Made by a program: the position numbers and the translations under genes. DNA of 64,000 nucleotides from a virus. Positions within the stretch are counted from its first letter, which is position 1. The number at the start of each line of letters is the position of its first letter. Below, piece after piece: positions 15,483 through 24,480 of this stretch. The notes under the pieces were generated by a model. It did no database searches. It had not been told where the DNA came from and saw only the letters and a list, made by a program, of their open reading frames with translations. The DNA lies in IMG/VR virus record IMGVR_UViG_3300022752_003639, positions 1 to 64,000 of that record. One strand, written 5' to 3'.

Positions 15483-15899
15483 ATGAAACAATTTTCTCTT
15501 TTGGATAAAGTAGGTAATGATCTAGTTGGAATTTTCCATAGATTGGCATTATTTTCAATCGGTGCGGCTACAGTTTATGCAGCGGGATGGGAATTTTTTG
15601 AAATGTTCAAAAAACACCATGCTAGTATACAAGATCTTTTGTTAATGTTTATCTATCTTGAAATCGGTGCTATGGTTGGCATATATTTTAAAACAAATCA
15701 TATGCCTGTAAGATTTTTAATTTATATTGCTATAACAGCGTTGACACGGCATTTGGTTGATCTCGTCGCCCATAGTAAAGATAATCTAATTGAAATTATA
15801 GCCCTTGGCGGTACTACCCTAATCTTAGCAATAAGTTTGTTAATAATAAGATATGGTAGTAGTAAATTCCCCAGCACCTCAAAAGAAGAAATTCAATGA
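15483..15899 (+). CDS. psiE: PsiE-family membrane protein
   Basis: 138 residues from the ATG at 15483, which sits 5 bases after GGAGG; a GTG six bases upstream lies inside that ribosome binding site. Four hydrophobic segments (about 20-38, 50-68, 77-95, 105-125) and the stretch LLLMFIYLEIGAMVGIYF followed by HMPVRFLIYIAITALTRH match the PsiE (phosphate-starvation-inducible E) family. Its function in bacteria is undefined but it belongs to the phosphate-starvation response, matching the PhoH gene later in the window. Confidence 0.8.
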   Translation: MKQFSLLDKVGNDLVGIFHRLALFSIGAATVYAAGWEFFEMFKKHHASIQDLLLMFIYLEIGAMVGIYFKTNHMPVRFLIYIAITALTRHLVDLVAHSKDNLIEIIALGGTTLILAISLLIIRYGSSKFPSTSKEEIQ

Positions 15900-16147
15900 C
15901 AGAATTATTTAGAGATAAACTTGACCAAGAAATCAAGATAGGCGATTGTGTAGTATATTCACTACATAATTCTTTAGATTTGGGAATAGTCGTTAAAATA
16001 AATCCAAAAATGGTAAAAATTAAGAAAATAGAACCTCCAAGAAAGTGGCAATCGCTAACATACAATAGATATCCATCTGATTTGGTAAAGATAGAAGGAC
16101 CAGTAGTTAGTATGTATATATTGAAGAAATCATCAGGAGCAAAATAA
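15896..16147 (+). CDS. hypothetical protein, 83 aa
   Basis: 83-residue basic protein whose first half (IKIGDCVVYSLHNSLDLGIVVKINPKMVKIKKI) looks like a small SH3-like barrel with strand-turn-strand pattern, as in many phage accessory proteins. No function can be assigned. Overlaps the psiE-like gene by 4 bases and touches the next ATG, so it is in the same operon. Confidence 0.65.
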   Translation: MTELFRDKLDQEIKIGDCVVYSLHNSLDLGIVVKINPKMVKIKKIEPPRKWQSLTYNRYPSDLVKIEGPVVSMYILKKSSGAK

Positions 16148-16749
16148 TGCCAGCAACTTTTTTTATCAGTGACACACATTTCGGACACGAGAAAACCTGC
16201 ACCGTATTCAAACGGGCAGACGGCTCACCACTTCGTCCCTTCAGTTGTGCTGAAGAAATGGACGAGTTTATGGTAAAGGCTTGGAACGAACGTGTTCGTC
16301 CAAATGACAAGGTATACCACTGTGGCGATGTGGTTATCAATCGCAAGTTCCTACACATTCTTGGTAGGCTTAATGGAGACAAAGTGCTTATACGCGGTAA
16401 CCACGATATCTTTAAACTGGAGGACTACAGCCAATACTTTAGAGACATTCGTGCCTTTGACGTTAAGAACGGTATGATCTTTAGTCACGTTCCCATTCAT
16501 CCAGAAAGTCTTGGTAGGTTTGGCACCAACATTCACGGACACCTTCACGCCAACCGTGTGATGAAGATCACGGGTGTTAATCGAAAGTCCGGAGAATTTG
16601 AATATGGTGACGAGATCGACCCACGTTATTTCAACGTAAGTGTTGAACAAATTGACTTTGCTCCAATTAGTCTTGAAGAAGTTAATGCTAGGATTGTAGC
16701 ACAAGGAGGGCATGTAGGATTTCGTAACGGCAATGCGCCTATAATGTAG
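16147..16749 (+). CDS. calcineurin-like metallophosphoesterase
   Basis: 200-residue phosphoesterase with the complete motif set: SDTHFGH (D9, H11, H14), GDVVIN, GNHD, SHVPIH and HGHLHA, which bind two divalent metals. Similar phage and bacterial proteins act on cyclic nucleotides, phosphodiesters or as 2',3'-phosphatases; the substrate is unknown. Codon use is richer in C/G at third positions than that of neighbouring glycan genes, hinting at a different origin. Confidence 0.88.
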   Translation: MPATFFISDTHFGHEKTCTVFKRADGSPLRPFSCAEEMDEFMVKAWNERVRPNDKVYHCGDVVINRKFLHILGRLNGDKVLIRGNHDIFKLEDYSQYFRDIRAFDVKNGMIFSHVPIHPESLGRFGTNIHGHLHANRVMKITGVNRKSGEFEYGDEIDPRYFNVSVEQIDFAPISLEEVNARIVAQGGHVGFRNGNAPIM

Positions 16750-16758
16750 GAGAATATT

Positions 16759-16938
16759 GTGAATAAAAAATTAAAAAAATTTGAACCGTTAAATTTTAAT
16801 GCTACTCAAAAAATAGAAGACCTAGTAAAAAGAGGAGGCGTTATAATTGTTGAGAAAAAAGATTATGTTGAAATCAAACGTATCTCTAGTATTGCCAAAG
16901 TCGATCAATGGGGTCGAGTAGAATGGAGACCAGAATAA
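16759..16938 (+). CDS. hypothetical protein, 59 aa
   Basis: GTG start at 16759 with AGGAG (16748-16752) at good spacing; 59 residues, Lys-rich at the N-terminus, then a compact beta-type sequence (GGVIIVEKKDYVEIKRISSI) ending WGRVEWRPE. No match recognised. Too short to be certain but the ribosome site and tight packing after the phosphoesterase support it. Confidence 0.6.
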   Translation: MNKKLKKFEPLNFNATQKIEDLVKRGGVIIVEKKDYVEIKRISSIAKVDQWGRVEWRPE

Positions 16939-16972
16939 TTTTTTGTAATTAAGTATTAAGATAATTAATAAT

Positions 16973-17992
16973 ATGACTACATTACACATACTTTCTGCTC
17001 CAGACAAACCTGTACACATTGATAATCGTATAGATGCGTTTGCTGTAGGAGCCGTTAAGTTTATTGACAACATGATGAAATACGGTTGGGATTGTATACA
17101 TTATGGAATACCAGGTTGCCAAGTTAATTGCGAAACTGTCATGGCGTTACCTTTTATCTATAATGACTACCAGGAAAACATGAGAGTATACAATGTCAAC
17201 GCAGGTAAAGAAATTCAACAACGTAAAAAACCTGGAGACATGATCATGTGTTTTCATGGATGGGGCAACCAGCAAGCAGCAGAAATGAACATTGACTTAA
17301 CTATTGTAGAACCATACATAGCCTATGATCATACTGCTGTATTTGCCCCTTTTAGAGTGTTCTCTTCTTATGCTGTACAACATATGTACTATGGGCATCA
17401 TAAGATGTTAATGACTCCTAGCTGGTTTGATGCTGTAATATCTAATGGATTTACTCCAAGCGAATTTGAATTTACAGCCAAAAAAGAAAACTATGTTCTT
17501 TATTTTGGAAGAGTAATAGAAAGTAAAGGAATAAATGTTTGTATACAGGCTACTCAATTATCGGGTGATAAATTAATAATAGCAGGACCAGGTTCTCTAG
17601 AAGATCTAGGATATAAAGAAATACCCGAACATGTTACCTGTGTAGGATTGTGCGACGCACGACAAAGAAAAGAACTAATGAAAAATGCCAAAGCAATATT
17701 TGGACCTACATACTATATAGAACCTTTTGGAAATATGGTAATTGAAGGATACTTATCTGGTACACCATCGATAACCACTGATTGGGGTGGTTTTATAGAT
17801 ACAGTAGTACATGGTGTTACAGGATTTAGATGTAGAGAAATGAGAGAGTTCGTAGATGCTTTGAAAAATATACATACTATTGACCCACATGTTTGCAGAA
17901 AATTTGCTGAAGATAATTACGGAGAAGAAGTGATATATAAAAAATATCATGACTATTTGGTCAAATTACAATCAAAAGATTTCTATAGATGA
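16973..17992 (+). CDS. GT4-family glycosyltransferase
   Basis: 339-residue GT-B enzyme. The C-terminal domain has YVLYFGRVIESKGI, LIIAGPGS and the E-x7-E motif EPFGNMVIE followed by GTPSITTDWGGF, diagnostic of GT4 retaining transferases that use nucleotide sugars. It heads a run of five ATGA/TAATG-coupled genes (16973-20741) that probably builds or decorates a surface glycan, on the host or on the virion. Confidence 0.88.
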   Translation: MTTLHILSAPDKPVHIDNRIDAFAVGAVKFIDNMMKYGWDCIHYGIPGCQVNCETVMALPFIYNDYQENMRVYNVNAGKEIQQRKKPGDMIMCFHGWGNQQAAEMNIDLTIVEPYIAYDHTAVFAPFRVFSSYAVQHMYYGHHKMLMTPSWFDAVISNGFTPSEFEFTAKKENYVLYFGRVIESKGINVCIQATQLSGDKLIIAGPGSLEDLGYKEIPEHVTCVGLCDARQRKELMKNAKAIFGPTYYIEPFGNMVIEGYLSGTPSITTDWGGFIDTVVHGVTGFRCREMREFVDALKNIHTIDPHVCRKFAEDNYGEEVIYKKYHDYLVKLQSKDFYR

Positions 17993-18750
17993 AAATTGCT
18001 TTTATAGTAACAAGTAGTATAGATGTTGACAATCAGTATCCATTAACTTATAGCCAGGTTAGGTCTCATTTCTCATCAGAAGAAAGACTTCGACAAACAC
18101 TATTCACTGTTAATTCTTTAGACCTAGTAAGAAATCCCGAACTAGATATTTTTGTAATAGATGCGTCAGATAATTACGACTCTTATGAAGGCGTGATAAA
18201 CTGGCAAAGACGCTGTAAATTTATCAGTGTAAAAAAATTATTTCCAGAAATATATCACAAGGTAAGGACTCATAATAATAAAAGTCATTGCGAAACAACA
18301 ATAGTAAAAACATTTATGGAAAAATTTTATGACGAACTTAGACATTACGATTATATATGTAAACTTAGTGGTAGGTATTTTATAGATGGATCTTTTAGCT
18401 TAGAATATTTTACACCAGAAAACACAGATAAACTATTCTTTAAAAATCATCTTAGCTTTGACTGGAATGATAACTGGGGTTATCAAATGGTAGATAGAAG
18501 AGCTTTACAAGGTGATAATAAACTTTATCAATACTCTAGTGTATTATATGGTTGGGGATCACAATATCTAGATAAAATGCTAGACATAAATCGAGTAATC
18601 TGCGAAATAACAGGCAAAGAAAATTCAACACATTACGATATAGAAACTTTATTATATTTCTTTACAAGAGAATTTGAACAAGATATAATTCATGTTCCAT
18701 GGACCGTAAATGGATGGGACGGTGTTAATGGAAGGTATTTAAAATATTAA
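17989..18750 (+). CDS. putative glycosyltransferase (GT-A-like)
   Basis: 253 residues starting at an ATGA overlap. The N-terminus (KIAFIVTSSIDV) and the stretch HYDYICKLSGRYFIDG resemble bacterial sugar transferases that carry a K-x-SGRY motif; a conserved WGSQ and TVNGWDGVNGRY end follow. No clear DxD. Placed between a GT4 enzyme and a dioxygenase, so a glycan role is inferred from context. Confidence 0.62.
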   Translation: MKIAFIVTSSIDVDNQYPLTYSQVRSHFSSEERLRQTLFTVNSLDLVRNPELDIFVIDASDNYDSYEGVINWQRRCKFISVKKLFPEIYHKVRTHNNKSHCETTIVKTFMEKFYDELRHYDYICKLSGRYFIDGSFSLEYFTPENTDKLFFKNHLSFDWNDNWGYQMVDRRALQGDNKLYQYSSVLYGWGSQYLDKMLDINRVICEITGKENSTHYDIETLLYFFTREFEQDIIHVPWTVNGWDGVNGRYLKY

Positions 18751-19289
18751 TGGATCTTACCTTAATTATTGTAGATAATTTCTATACCAATCCTGATATA
18801 GTTAGAAATTATGCGTTGAGCCTGCCTTTTAATGTCACTGGTAATTTTCCGGGTGCTAGAACAAGACCATATTTGCCCGAAGATGTAAAATTTTCAATCC
18901 AACATTGGATGAATCCTGTAGGACGTATTACTAATTGGTTTGAAAATTACGGATATACAGGGGCTTTTCAAATAGCTACTGCACAAGATAGAACTTGGAT
19001 ACACAGTGACTACTTTAACAAATGGGCAGGAGTATGTTATCTTAGCCCAGATGCTCCTGTAAGTGCAGGAACTGCTCTTTACCAACACAAACTATCTAAA
19101 AATTATAGAAGAGTAGATACCGACTATGAAGGGTATGATTTTACCAAATGGGATCTGTTCGATAAAATAGGAAATAGGTATAATAGATTAATCTTGTATA
19201 GAGGAGACTTATTTCATGCGAGTATAGATTATTTTGGTGATAATCTACACAATGGAAGACTTTTTCAAACTTTTTTCTTTGATACATAA
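18750..19289 (+). CDS. 2-oxoglutarate/Fe(II) oxygenase-like protein (DUF6445-like)
   Basis: 179 residues with a jelly-roll metal triad: HxD in TWIHSDYF, a distal His in GDLFHAS and an Arg in NGRLFQTFFF that would bind 2-oxoglutarate. NFYTNPDIVRNYAL at the start is characteristic of small phage oxygenases of this type. It is coupled by TAATG to both neighbours and may hydroxylate a sugar, lipid or protein made by the operon. Family name is from memory and would need a profile search. Confidence 0.7.
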   Translation: MDLTLIIVDNFYTNPDIVRNYALSLPFNVTGNFPGARTRPYLPEDVKFSIQHWMNPVGRITNWFENYGYTGAFQIATAQDRTWIHSDYFNKWAGVCYLSPDAPVSAGTALYQHKLSKNYRRVDTDYEGYDFTKWDLFDKIGNRYNRLILYRGDLFHASIDYFGDNLHNGRLFQTFFFDT

Positions 19290-20047
19290 TGAGTTATAAA
19301 ATTTGTCACATCATTTTTAGCACTAACAGACTAGAATATCTAATCCCAAGTTTGAATAGTCAAAGAATGTTAAATTGGTACGGATGTAAAGTTGATAAGA
19401 TTTTTATAGATGATTATCCCAGGACAAGAAATGATCTTATGTTAAGATCATTTTTAACTTACTATAACTATAACGAAATAATTTTTCATAAGAACAATAT
19501 TGGTCTAAGTGCTACCTGGACAGAATTTTGGAATATGATAAGAGATAGAGAGTATGATTATATATTTCATCAAGAGGATGATGTGGTCTTTCTAGAACCT
19601 ATTTGTATAAGTGATTTAATTGAAATTTTAGAAAAAGACAAACAAATCAGTCAGGTTACATTATCTAGACAGGCTTGGTACAGTAATGAGCAAGATCCTA
19701 GTGCAAACAACGATGATATAATTTACAAGAATTTTAGGTACCAAAAAAATAGTTGCATATTTTCACCTATGGCCAGTCTTTATAGCCATAATATAATTAA
19801 GTATCCCTGGAAAGAATTAATTTCTCATAATATTAATGAAGGGACAATTGGTAAAATTTTAAATGACAAATACGGCATGGTATCTGCCAATGTTAAAAAC
19901 TTTTTTGGACTTAAACTTATAAACCATATCGGTGAATGGTTCACAGGCAAACGTATATTACCAGGAGAACCTGGGTTTGAAACATACGGTCATTTTGACC
20001 CTAATAAAAGATATACCAGTAAAGATGGAAGATTATTGTATGAATAG
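19289..20047 (+). CDS. GT-A glycosyltransferase-like protein
   Basis: 252 residues. CHIIFSTNRLEYLIPSLNSQ at the start and YDYIFHQEDDVVFLEP (DDV acting as DxD-type metal site) are typical of GT2-like inverting transferases. GLSATWTEFWNM corresponds to the acceptor-proximal loop. It is coupled to the preceding oxygenase and overlaps the following methyltransferase by 8 bases. Confidence 0.75.
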   Translation: MSYKICHIIFSTNRLEYLIPSLNSQRMLNWYGCKVDKIFIDDYPRTRNDLMLRSFLTYYNYNEIIFHKNNIGLSATWTEFWNMIRDREYDYIFHQEDDVVFLEPICISDLIEILEKDKQISQVTLSRQAWYSNEQDPSANNDDIIYKNFRYQKNSCIFSPMASLYSHNIIKYPWKELISHNINEGTIGKILNDKYGMVSANVKNFFGLKLINHIGEWFTGKRILPGEPGFETYGHFDPNKRYTSKDGRLLYE

Positions 20048-20741
20048 AACATATTTAAATAATATTGTACATGAAAGAACACAAGGGATTGTTCAACAAG
20101 GACCCTTTACTGGTTTAAAATTATGCAATTACGACAATGGATGTTTAGGAAATAAATTATTAGGAAGTTATGAATCGCAACTTTACGCTGCCATTGAACA
20201 GACAATAAACTACCAACCAGATTTAGTTATAAATTTAGGGTGTGGTGAAGGATATTACGGGTTAGGGTTAGCTAAACGACTCCCCAATGTCAGAAACATT
20301 CTTATAGATAATGCAGAACACGAGCTAATTAATGCTTTGTATAATCTTCAATCAAATAAGTTATCTAATGTAGAATTATGGAACTATGCTGATATAGATG
20401 TAATACAATATATTATGCGCAAGTACAAGAAACCTTTTTTATTCATAGATGTTGAAGGGTATGAGATAACTTTTTTAGATCAAAACATAAACAGCGAATT
20501 GGTAAAATCGTGTATTATTGTTGAATGCCACGATTTTCAAGGTATTCCTATTACGCAAATTTTAAATGAAAGATTTAATGATTCACATCATGTCTTTAAT
20601 ATCTTAGATGATTTAAACAAAACATCGGATCATCATGCTATTAAAGATCTAACCAAAGAAGAAAAAAATTTGCTATTGAGTGAAGGTAGGCCTGGTGTAA
20701 TGAATTGGTTATATATGATTCCAAAAAAATTAATATTATAA
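20040..20741 (+). CDS. FkbM-like SAM-dependent methyltransferase
   Basis: 233 residues from the ATG at 20040. Motif I is VINLGCGEGYYGLGLAK; PFLFIDVEGYEITFLD followed by IIVECHD fits the FkbM O-methyltransferase group, which caps sugars in exopolysaccharides and antibiotics. The frame extends upstream but that would overlap the glycosyltransferase by over 100 bases. End of the glycan operon. Confidence 0.78.
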   Translation: MNRTYLNNIVHERTQGIVQQGPFTGLKLCNYDNGCLGNKLLGSYESQLYAAIEQTINYQPDLVINLGCGEGYYGLGLAKRLPNVRNILIDNAEHELINALYNLQSNKLSNVELWNYADIDVIQYIMRKYKKPFLFIDVEGYEITFLDQNINSELVKSCIIVECHDFQGIPITQILNERFNDSHHVFNILDDLNKTSDHHAIKDLTKEEKNLLLSEGRPGVMNWLYMIPKKLIL

Positions 20742-20749
20742 ATATTTTG

Positions 20750-21463
20750 ATGTTTATCTGGGCTAATTTATCTAGAAACCATATTATAGACAGTATATAT
20801 CAAACATATAATTTGCAGGATGATGATCTACCTGTAACCTTATTTCATAAACGTCTATCTAGGCATATAAAGTCAATTGCACCAGTTATTGTAAAAGCTC
20901 ACTATACACCTAAAGTTCCAAAAAATGAAATTTATATAGGGGGCTCTTATTGTGCCGAATCAGATCAATTAGGAAAAAAATCTATCACAATAGATTGTTA
21001 TTATGCTAAAAGATATAAAAAAATCAGCATATGCACATCGAATTTATTTTCTTTAGCTAGTTTAATAAGTGATGTTATGTTACACGAAATTATCCATATG
21101 AGGCAATATAGAAAAAGAAATTATAAAGACATTCCTAATTATATAAGTGTAGTAAAACATACTGAATTAAGAGAAGAACAAAATTATCTTGGACATAGAG
21201 ATGAGATAGATGCCTACAGTTTTAACATTGCCTGTGAACTACTAATGAAGTTTAAAAATGATAATCTACGTATTATAGATTTTTTAGATGGTAAAATTAA
21301 ATGCCATACAACCAAAATGCCATGTTTAAGGAAATACTTACAGGTTTTTAAAAAAGATTGGAACCATCCTGTGATGCAACGACTCAAAAAGCAAATTCAA
21401 AAAAATCTCAATAAGGCAAAAAATGGAAAGCCGTTTAAAAATAATTTTTATATCTGGTATTGA
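20750..21463 (+). CDS. putative zinc metalloprotease-like protein (HExxH)
   Basis: 237 residues from the ATG at 20750. A single HExxH motif in VMLHEIIHMRQYRKR, followed 25-35 residues later by EEQNYLGHRDEIDAY, recalls gluzincin-type SprT/WLM or phage peptidase domains. The C-terminus is very basic (LKKQIQKNLNKAKNGK), suggesting nucleic-acid or envelope contact. No signal peptide. Other frames of this stretch are not coding-like. Function as a protease is inferred from the motif only. Confidence 0.65.
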   Translation: MFIWANLSRNHIIDSIYQTYNLQDDDLPVTLFHKRLSRHIKSIAPVIVKAHYTPKVPKNEIYIGGSYCAESDQLGKKSITIDCYYAKRYKKISICTSNLFSLASLISDVMLHEIIHMRQYRKRNYKDIPNYISVVKHTELREEQNYLGHRDEIDAYSFNIACELLMKFKNDNLRIIDFLDGKIKCHTTKMPCLRKYLQVFKKDWNHPVMQRLKKQIQKNLNKAKNGKPFKNNFYIWY

Positions 21464-21488
21464 CACTCATATAACTTGATGTTACAAT
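21460..21488 (+). promoter_or_regulatory. sigma70-type promoter with leaderless downstream gene
   Basis: TTGACA (21460-21465), 17-base spacer and TACAAT (21483-21488). The next in-frame ATG (21494) is only 6 bases after the -10 box, where transcription should begin. The -35 overlaps the end of the preceding gene. Confidence 0.75.
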
Positions 21489-21493
21489 CAAGT

Positions 21494-21727
21494 ATGAACT
21501 TTAAAACTTATCAATCTCAGATTATTTCAATCAAGACAGATAACCCTGCATTTTTAATCAATGATGAAATGACAGTGTCTCCAAGAGCAAGTTTTGAAAT
21601 CGCCCGAAAATGTCCAGAGAAATATAAAGACATAATTTTAGAATGTCTTGGTAAAGGTTGGCTTCGACCTGTCGCACATATGACAGAACGTGAGATGATG
21701 ATTTCAGGATTACTGAATGACTATTAA
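21494..21727 (+). CDS. hypothetical protein, 77 aa, probably leaderless
   Basis: 77 residues from the ATG at 21494; a further upstream ATG lies inside the promoter and cannot be transcribed. Contains SPRASFEIARKCPEKYKDIIL and a C-terminal VAHMTEREMMISGLLNDY. This small family is familiar from T4-like marine phages but has no assigned function. No ribosome site precedes it, consistent with leaderless initiation. Confidence 0.65.
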   Translation: MNFKTYQSQIISIKTDNPAFLINDEMTVSPRASFEIARKCPEKYKDIILECLGKGWLRPVAHMTEREMMISGLLNDY

Positions 21728-21734
21728 TCTGACA

Positions 21735-21764
21735 AATAAATATGAATGTCACATAACGGTGACA
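21735..21764 (+). promoter_or_regulatory. folE leader: late-type box and small hairpin
   Basis: AATAAATA (21735-21742) followed by a 6-bp inverted repeat TGTCAC (21747-21752) / GTGACA (21759-21764) with a 6-base loop, all in the 69-base gap before folE. The box resembles the late-promoter motif; the hairpin may be an operator or a leader element. Not a recognised riboswitch. Confidence 0.35.
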
Positions 21765-21796
21765 AATTAAGCGTACCGCGTAAGGAAGGAAATATA

Positions 21797-22486
21797 ATGT
21801 CTTATAATAAAACTAAAACAGACCCTGATCTTGGTCGTCGTATTCATGAACATTTGGTAAAATGCGGAGTAGAAACTCCTACTAGTGAACGAACCTTTAT
21901 AATAGATCGTAAAGGTAAAATTGAAGTAATTGAGCAATTGTTTTCTCAAATAATGAAGGCTCTTGATCTAGATTTATCAGATGATAGTCTAGCAGAAACA
22001 CCAAAGCGTGTGGCCAAGATGTATGTAAATGAAATCTTCTGGGGGTTAGATTGGGAAGCATTTCCTAAATGTACCACAGTGGACAATAAAATGAAATACG
22101 ATGAAATGGTCGTAGAACGTAATATTAATGTTCAATCCAATTGTGAGCATCATTTTGTTGTTATTGACGGATTGGCCACAGTAGCATACATACCAAGAAC
22201 AAAAGTACTAGGATTGAGTAAAATTAATAGAGTAGTAGAATATTTTAGTAAACGTCCTCAAATTCAAGAAAGACTTACTGAACAGATATATCATGCGTTA
22301 TCCTATATTTTAGATACAGAAAATATTGCGGTAGTTATCGACGCCCAACATTATTGTGTCAAAAGTAGAGGAGTTGAGGACACAGGTTCATCTACTACAA
22401 CTAGTAAATTGGGAGGAGTATTTAAATCAGATCCCAGTGTACGATTAGAATTTATGAATATTGTAAATTCTTGCCAGAAACGATAA
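21797..22486 (+). CDS. folE: GTP cyclohydrolase I
   Basis: 229 residues from ATG 21797, preceded by AAGGAAGGA. Converts GTP to dihydroneopterin triphosphate, the first step to folates and to 7-deazaguanines. Zn and catalytic residues are present: SNCEHHF (Cys, His) and HYCVKSRGVEDTGSSTTT (Cys). VLGLSKINRVVEYFSKRPQIQERLT is the conserved core helix. Slightly longer than the E. coli enzyme at the N-terminus. A QueD homologue lies 16 kb downstream, but QueE and QueC are not seen. Confidence 0.95.
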   Translation: MSYNKTKTDPDLGRRIHEHLVKCGVETPTSERTFIIDRKGKIEVIEQLFSQIMKALDLDLSDDSLAETPKRVAKMYVNEIFWGLDWEAFPKCTTVDNKMKYDEMVVERNINVQSNCEHHFVVIDGLATVAYIPRTKVLGLSKINRVVEYFSKRPQIQERLTEQIYHALSYILDTENIAVVIDAQHYCVKSRGVEDTGSSTTTSKLGGVFKSDPSVRLEFMNIVNSCQKR

Positions 22487-22500
22487 CTTAAAGGTAACAA

Positions 22501-23223
22501 ATGAAAAAAGGTAAATTAAATATTCCCAGTCGAATTCAGACTCCGGCATCAGCTAATATCAATCAAACACCAGCACAAACAGATTCACAAGGTCGTCCAC
22601 CAAGTGTAATGGTAGCAGTACCTGCAATGGAAATGGTAAATGCCGAATTCGCACAACACTTAGCCATGGCCTGTGCTAATATGGTTGCACACGGCGTTCG
22701 TATTAATTGTGCATTTAACATTGGAAGCGTTATAACAATTGCACGTAGAAACTTAGTTGACATTTTTCTAAAGAGCGATTTTGATTATATCTGGTGGGTA
22801 GATTCAGATATGAAATTTCCTGTTGATACTCCCCTTAGACTACTAAAAAGAAACAAGGCCATTGTAGGCTGTAACTATCGTAGACGTAGATTTCCTAATC
22901 CAAACTTCACAGGGATGATGGGTAATGCAGGACAGTTTAGTGAATTTCATACCACTGACAACAGTCCTCCGATGGAGTTAATCGACGTTTTGCCGCATGG
23001 ATTAGTTTTAGTTCATAGGGAAGTATACGAACGTATACCACAACCACATTATTTACAGGAATATATTCCCAGTTTAAATTTAGAAATTGGAGAAGATATA
23101 TTTTTCTGTCAACAGGCACAAAAGGCAGGATATGAAATTTGGTGTGATCAAGAATTAAGTAAAGAAGTTGCTCATATAGGTATCTTCCACTTTAATTATA
23201 ACTTAAGTGTGCCAAAAAATTAA
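22501..23223 (+). CDS. GT2-like glycosyltransferase
   Basis: 240 residues with a Pro/Gln-rich 35-residue lead followed by VMVAVPAMEMVNAEF and FDYIWWVDSDMKFP, where DSD is the metal-binding DxD. ARRNLVDIFL, IVGCNYRRRRFP and GEDIFFCQQAQKAGYEIW complete a GT-A fold common in marine T4-like phages. Candidate targets are virion proteins, phage DNA or host surface sugars. Confidence 0.82.
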   Translation: MKKGKLNIPSRIQTPASANINQTPAQTDSQGRPPSVMVAVPAMEMVNAEFAQHLAMACANMVAHGVRINCAFNIGSVITIARRNLVDIFLKSDFDYIWWVDSDMKFPVDTPLRLLKRNKAIVGCNYRRRRFPNPNFTGMMGNAGQFSEFHTTDNSPPMELIDVLPHGLVLVHREVYERIPQPHYLQEYIPSLNLEIGEDIFFCQQAQKAGYEIWCDQELSKEVAHIGIFHFNYNLSVPKN

Positions 23224-23234
23224 AAGGTAAAATT

Positions 23235-23399
23235 ATGTTCGAATCTATTGAAATTCGCAAATGTATGAACGGTGTCATTGTTGTATTGCGGACTGAAGAT
23301 GAAGATGAAGAATATGTCTATGATAGTGCTAGGAAAGCCATAAAATTTGTCAAAGATTTATTAGAGGCTAAAAATAAAGACATTCAACCGCAAGGTTAG
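23235..23399 (+). CDS. hypothetical protein, 54 aa
   Basis: ATG at 23235 after AAAGGT; 54 residues with an acidic centre (RTEDEDEEYVYDS) and an amphipathic helix (ARKAIKFVKDLLEAK). Function unknown. Its packing between two genes supports it being real. Confidence 0.6.
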   Translation: MFESIEIRKCMNGVIVVLRTEDEDEEYVYDSARKAIKFVKDLLEAKNKDIQPQG

Positions 23400-23408
23400 T
23401 ATTGAAAT

Positions 23409-23858
23409 ATGGATATTAAAAAAGATTACATTTTAGGTGATCCAGTATGGATACATGGTATCCACAGAGATAATAGACTGGTAAAAGGTGAAGTTATTAA
23501 GAAGTTTGTCATGGATCATCCTAATTACTCAAATGATTATTACTATATTGTAGAAATTCCAACTCATATAGAACCATTACTAGAAATAAGACAATGGGAA
23601 AATATGAGTCAAGATCAACATGGTCCAATTGGCATGTATAGAAGTCTTGGTACAAGTAAATCGGTTACTGATAGATTTATGAAAAAGGTAGGATATAATT
23701 TTTCCTCAGATACAAATCCTGAAGACTTAGAAGAACCCACTGCCGAACAGATACATGCAGCTATTGAAAAATCACAAAAGGCAAACAAGCATACTCCGTT
23801 AATGATTAAACCGGAAAAACCTAAACGTAAGTTCTACAATAGGAAGAAAAAAACTTGA
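23409..23858 (+). CDS. hypothetical protein, 149 aa
   Basis: 149 residues: an N-terminal small beta-barrel-like part (DYILGDPVWIHGIHRDNRLVKGEVI) and a basic tail (MIKPEKPKRKFYNRKKKT). The barrel recalls the 83-residue protein at 15896. Not recognised further. Coupled by a TTGA overlap to the next gene. Confidence 0.65.
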   Translation: MDIKKDYILGDPVWIHGIHRDNRLVKGEVIKKFVMDHPNYSNDYYYIVEIPTHIEPLLEIRQWENMSQDQHGPIGMYRSLGTSKSVTDRFMKKVGYNFSSDTNPEDLEEPTAEQIHAAIEKSQKANKHTPLMIKPEKPKRKFYNRKKKT

Positions 23859-24184
23859 CTACGTGGACTCATATCCTGCAGGCATTTAATCCAGATTATG
23901 ATGAACTTAGACGAATGCTTATAAACGGTCCATCGATTAGATGCGAATTATCTAAAGAAGGTAGAGAAACTAGGTTGGTACTGGTTGAACACTATGAGCA
24001 TCGCAAAGAGATACTGGATGTTGATCAGCACACAGTTAGATTCGACGACATCGTTTCCCATGTTCAAGATGAACTACGTAATTGGAAAAATGTTCGCAGG
24101 ATGGCCTGGGATCAGTGGAATTTTAAAACTAAGAAAGATGCAGAGAAATTTGTCACTTTGTTTAATTTAAAATGGGCAAAATAA
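23855..24184 (+). CDS. hypothetical protein, 109 aa
   Basis: Starts at a TTG whose last bases form the TGA of the preceding gene. 109 residues, charged, alpha/beta, with no motif I recognise; ends NLKWAK and overlaps the next gene by 13 bases. Confidence 0.62.
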   Translation: MTTWTHILQAFNPDYDELRRMLINGPSIRCELSKEGRETRLVLVEHYEHRKEILDVDQHTVRFDDIVSHVQDELRNWKNVRRMAWDQWNFKTKKDAEKFVTLFNLKWAK

Positions 24185-24480
24185 TTTGGGTTGAAACCTT
24201 TGAGGAAGATCAATATGTGATGAAAGAGTGGCACAAGATTCGTGTTCACCGTTTCAATATGGGTGATGTAGAAGATCCAGAAATATATGCAGGTGCTGCT
24301 CTATGGGAATGGCAGCAAACAGATAAAGGAAAATTCATTATGGAACATGGTAAAGATGTCAATTATCAAATTGGCGTAGACTATAACGCCTATGGATATA
24401 AATGTGTTATAATGTGTGAGTTAGAAAAGAAAAAACTAGCAGAATACTATTTAAGATGGGGGAAAATTGACCGTGTCTAA
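24172..24480 (+). CDS. hypothetical protein, 102 aa
   Basis: 102 residues, acidic, with several Trp and Tyr (DPEIYAGAALWEWQQTDKGKFIM; VDYNAYGYKCVIMCEL). Unknown function. Overlaps both neighbours, in a compact early-type gene string. Confidence 0.62.
   Translation: MGKIIWVETFEEDQYVMKEWHKIRVHRFNMGDVEDPEIYAGAALWEWQQTDKGKFIMEHGKDVNYQIGVDYNAYGYKCVIMCELEKKKLAEYYLRWGKIDRV

Noticed and set aside
16943-16971. Possible promoter TTGTAA-N17-TAATAA before the GT4 gene
   Set aside because: The -10 is poor and would lie only two bases from the ATG; in this AT-rich gap such a match is expected by chance.
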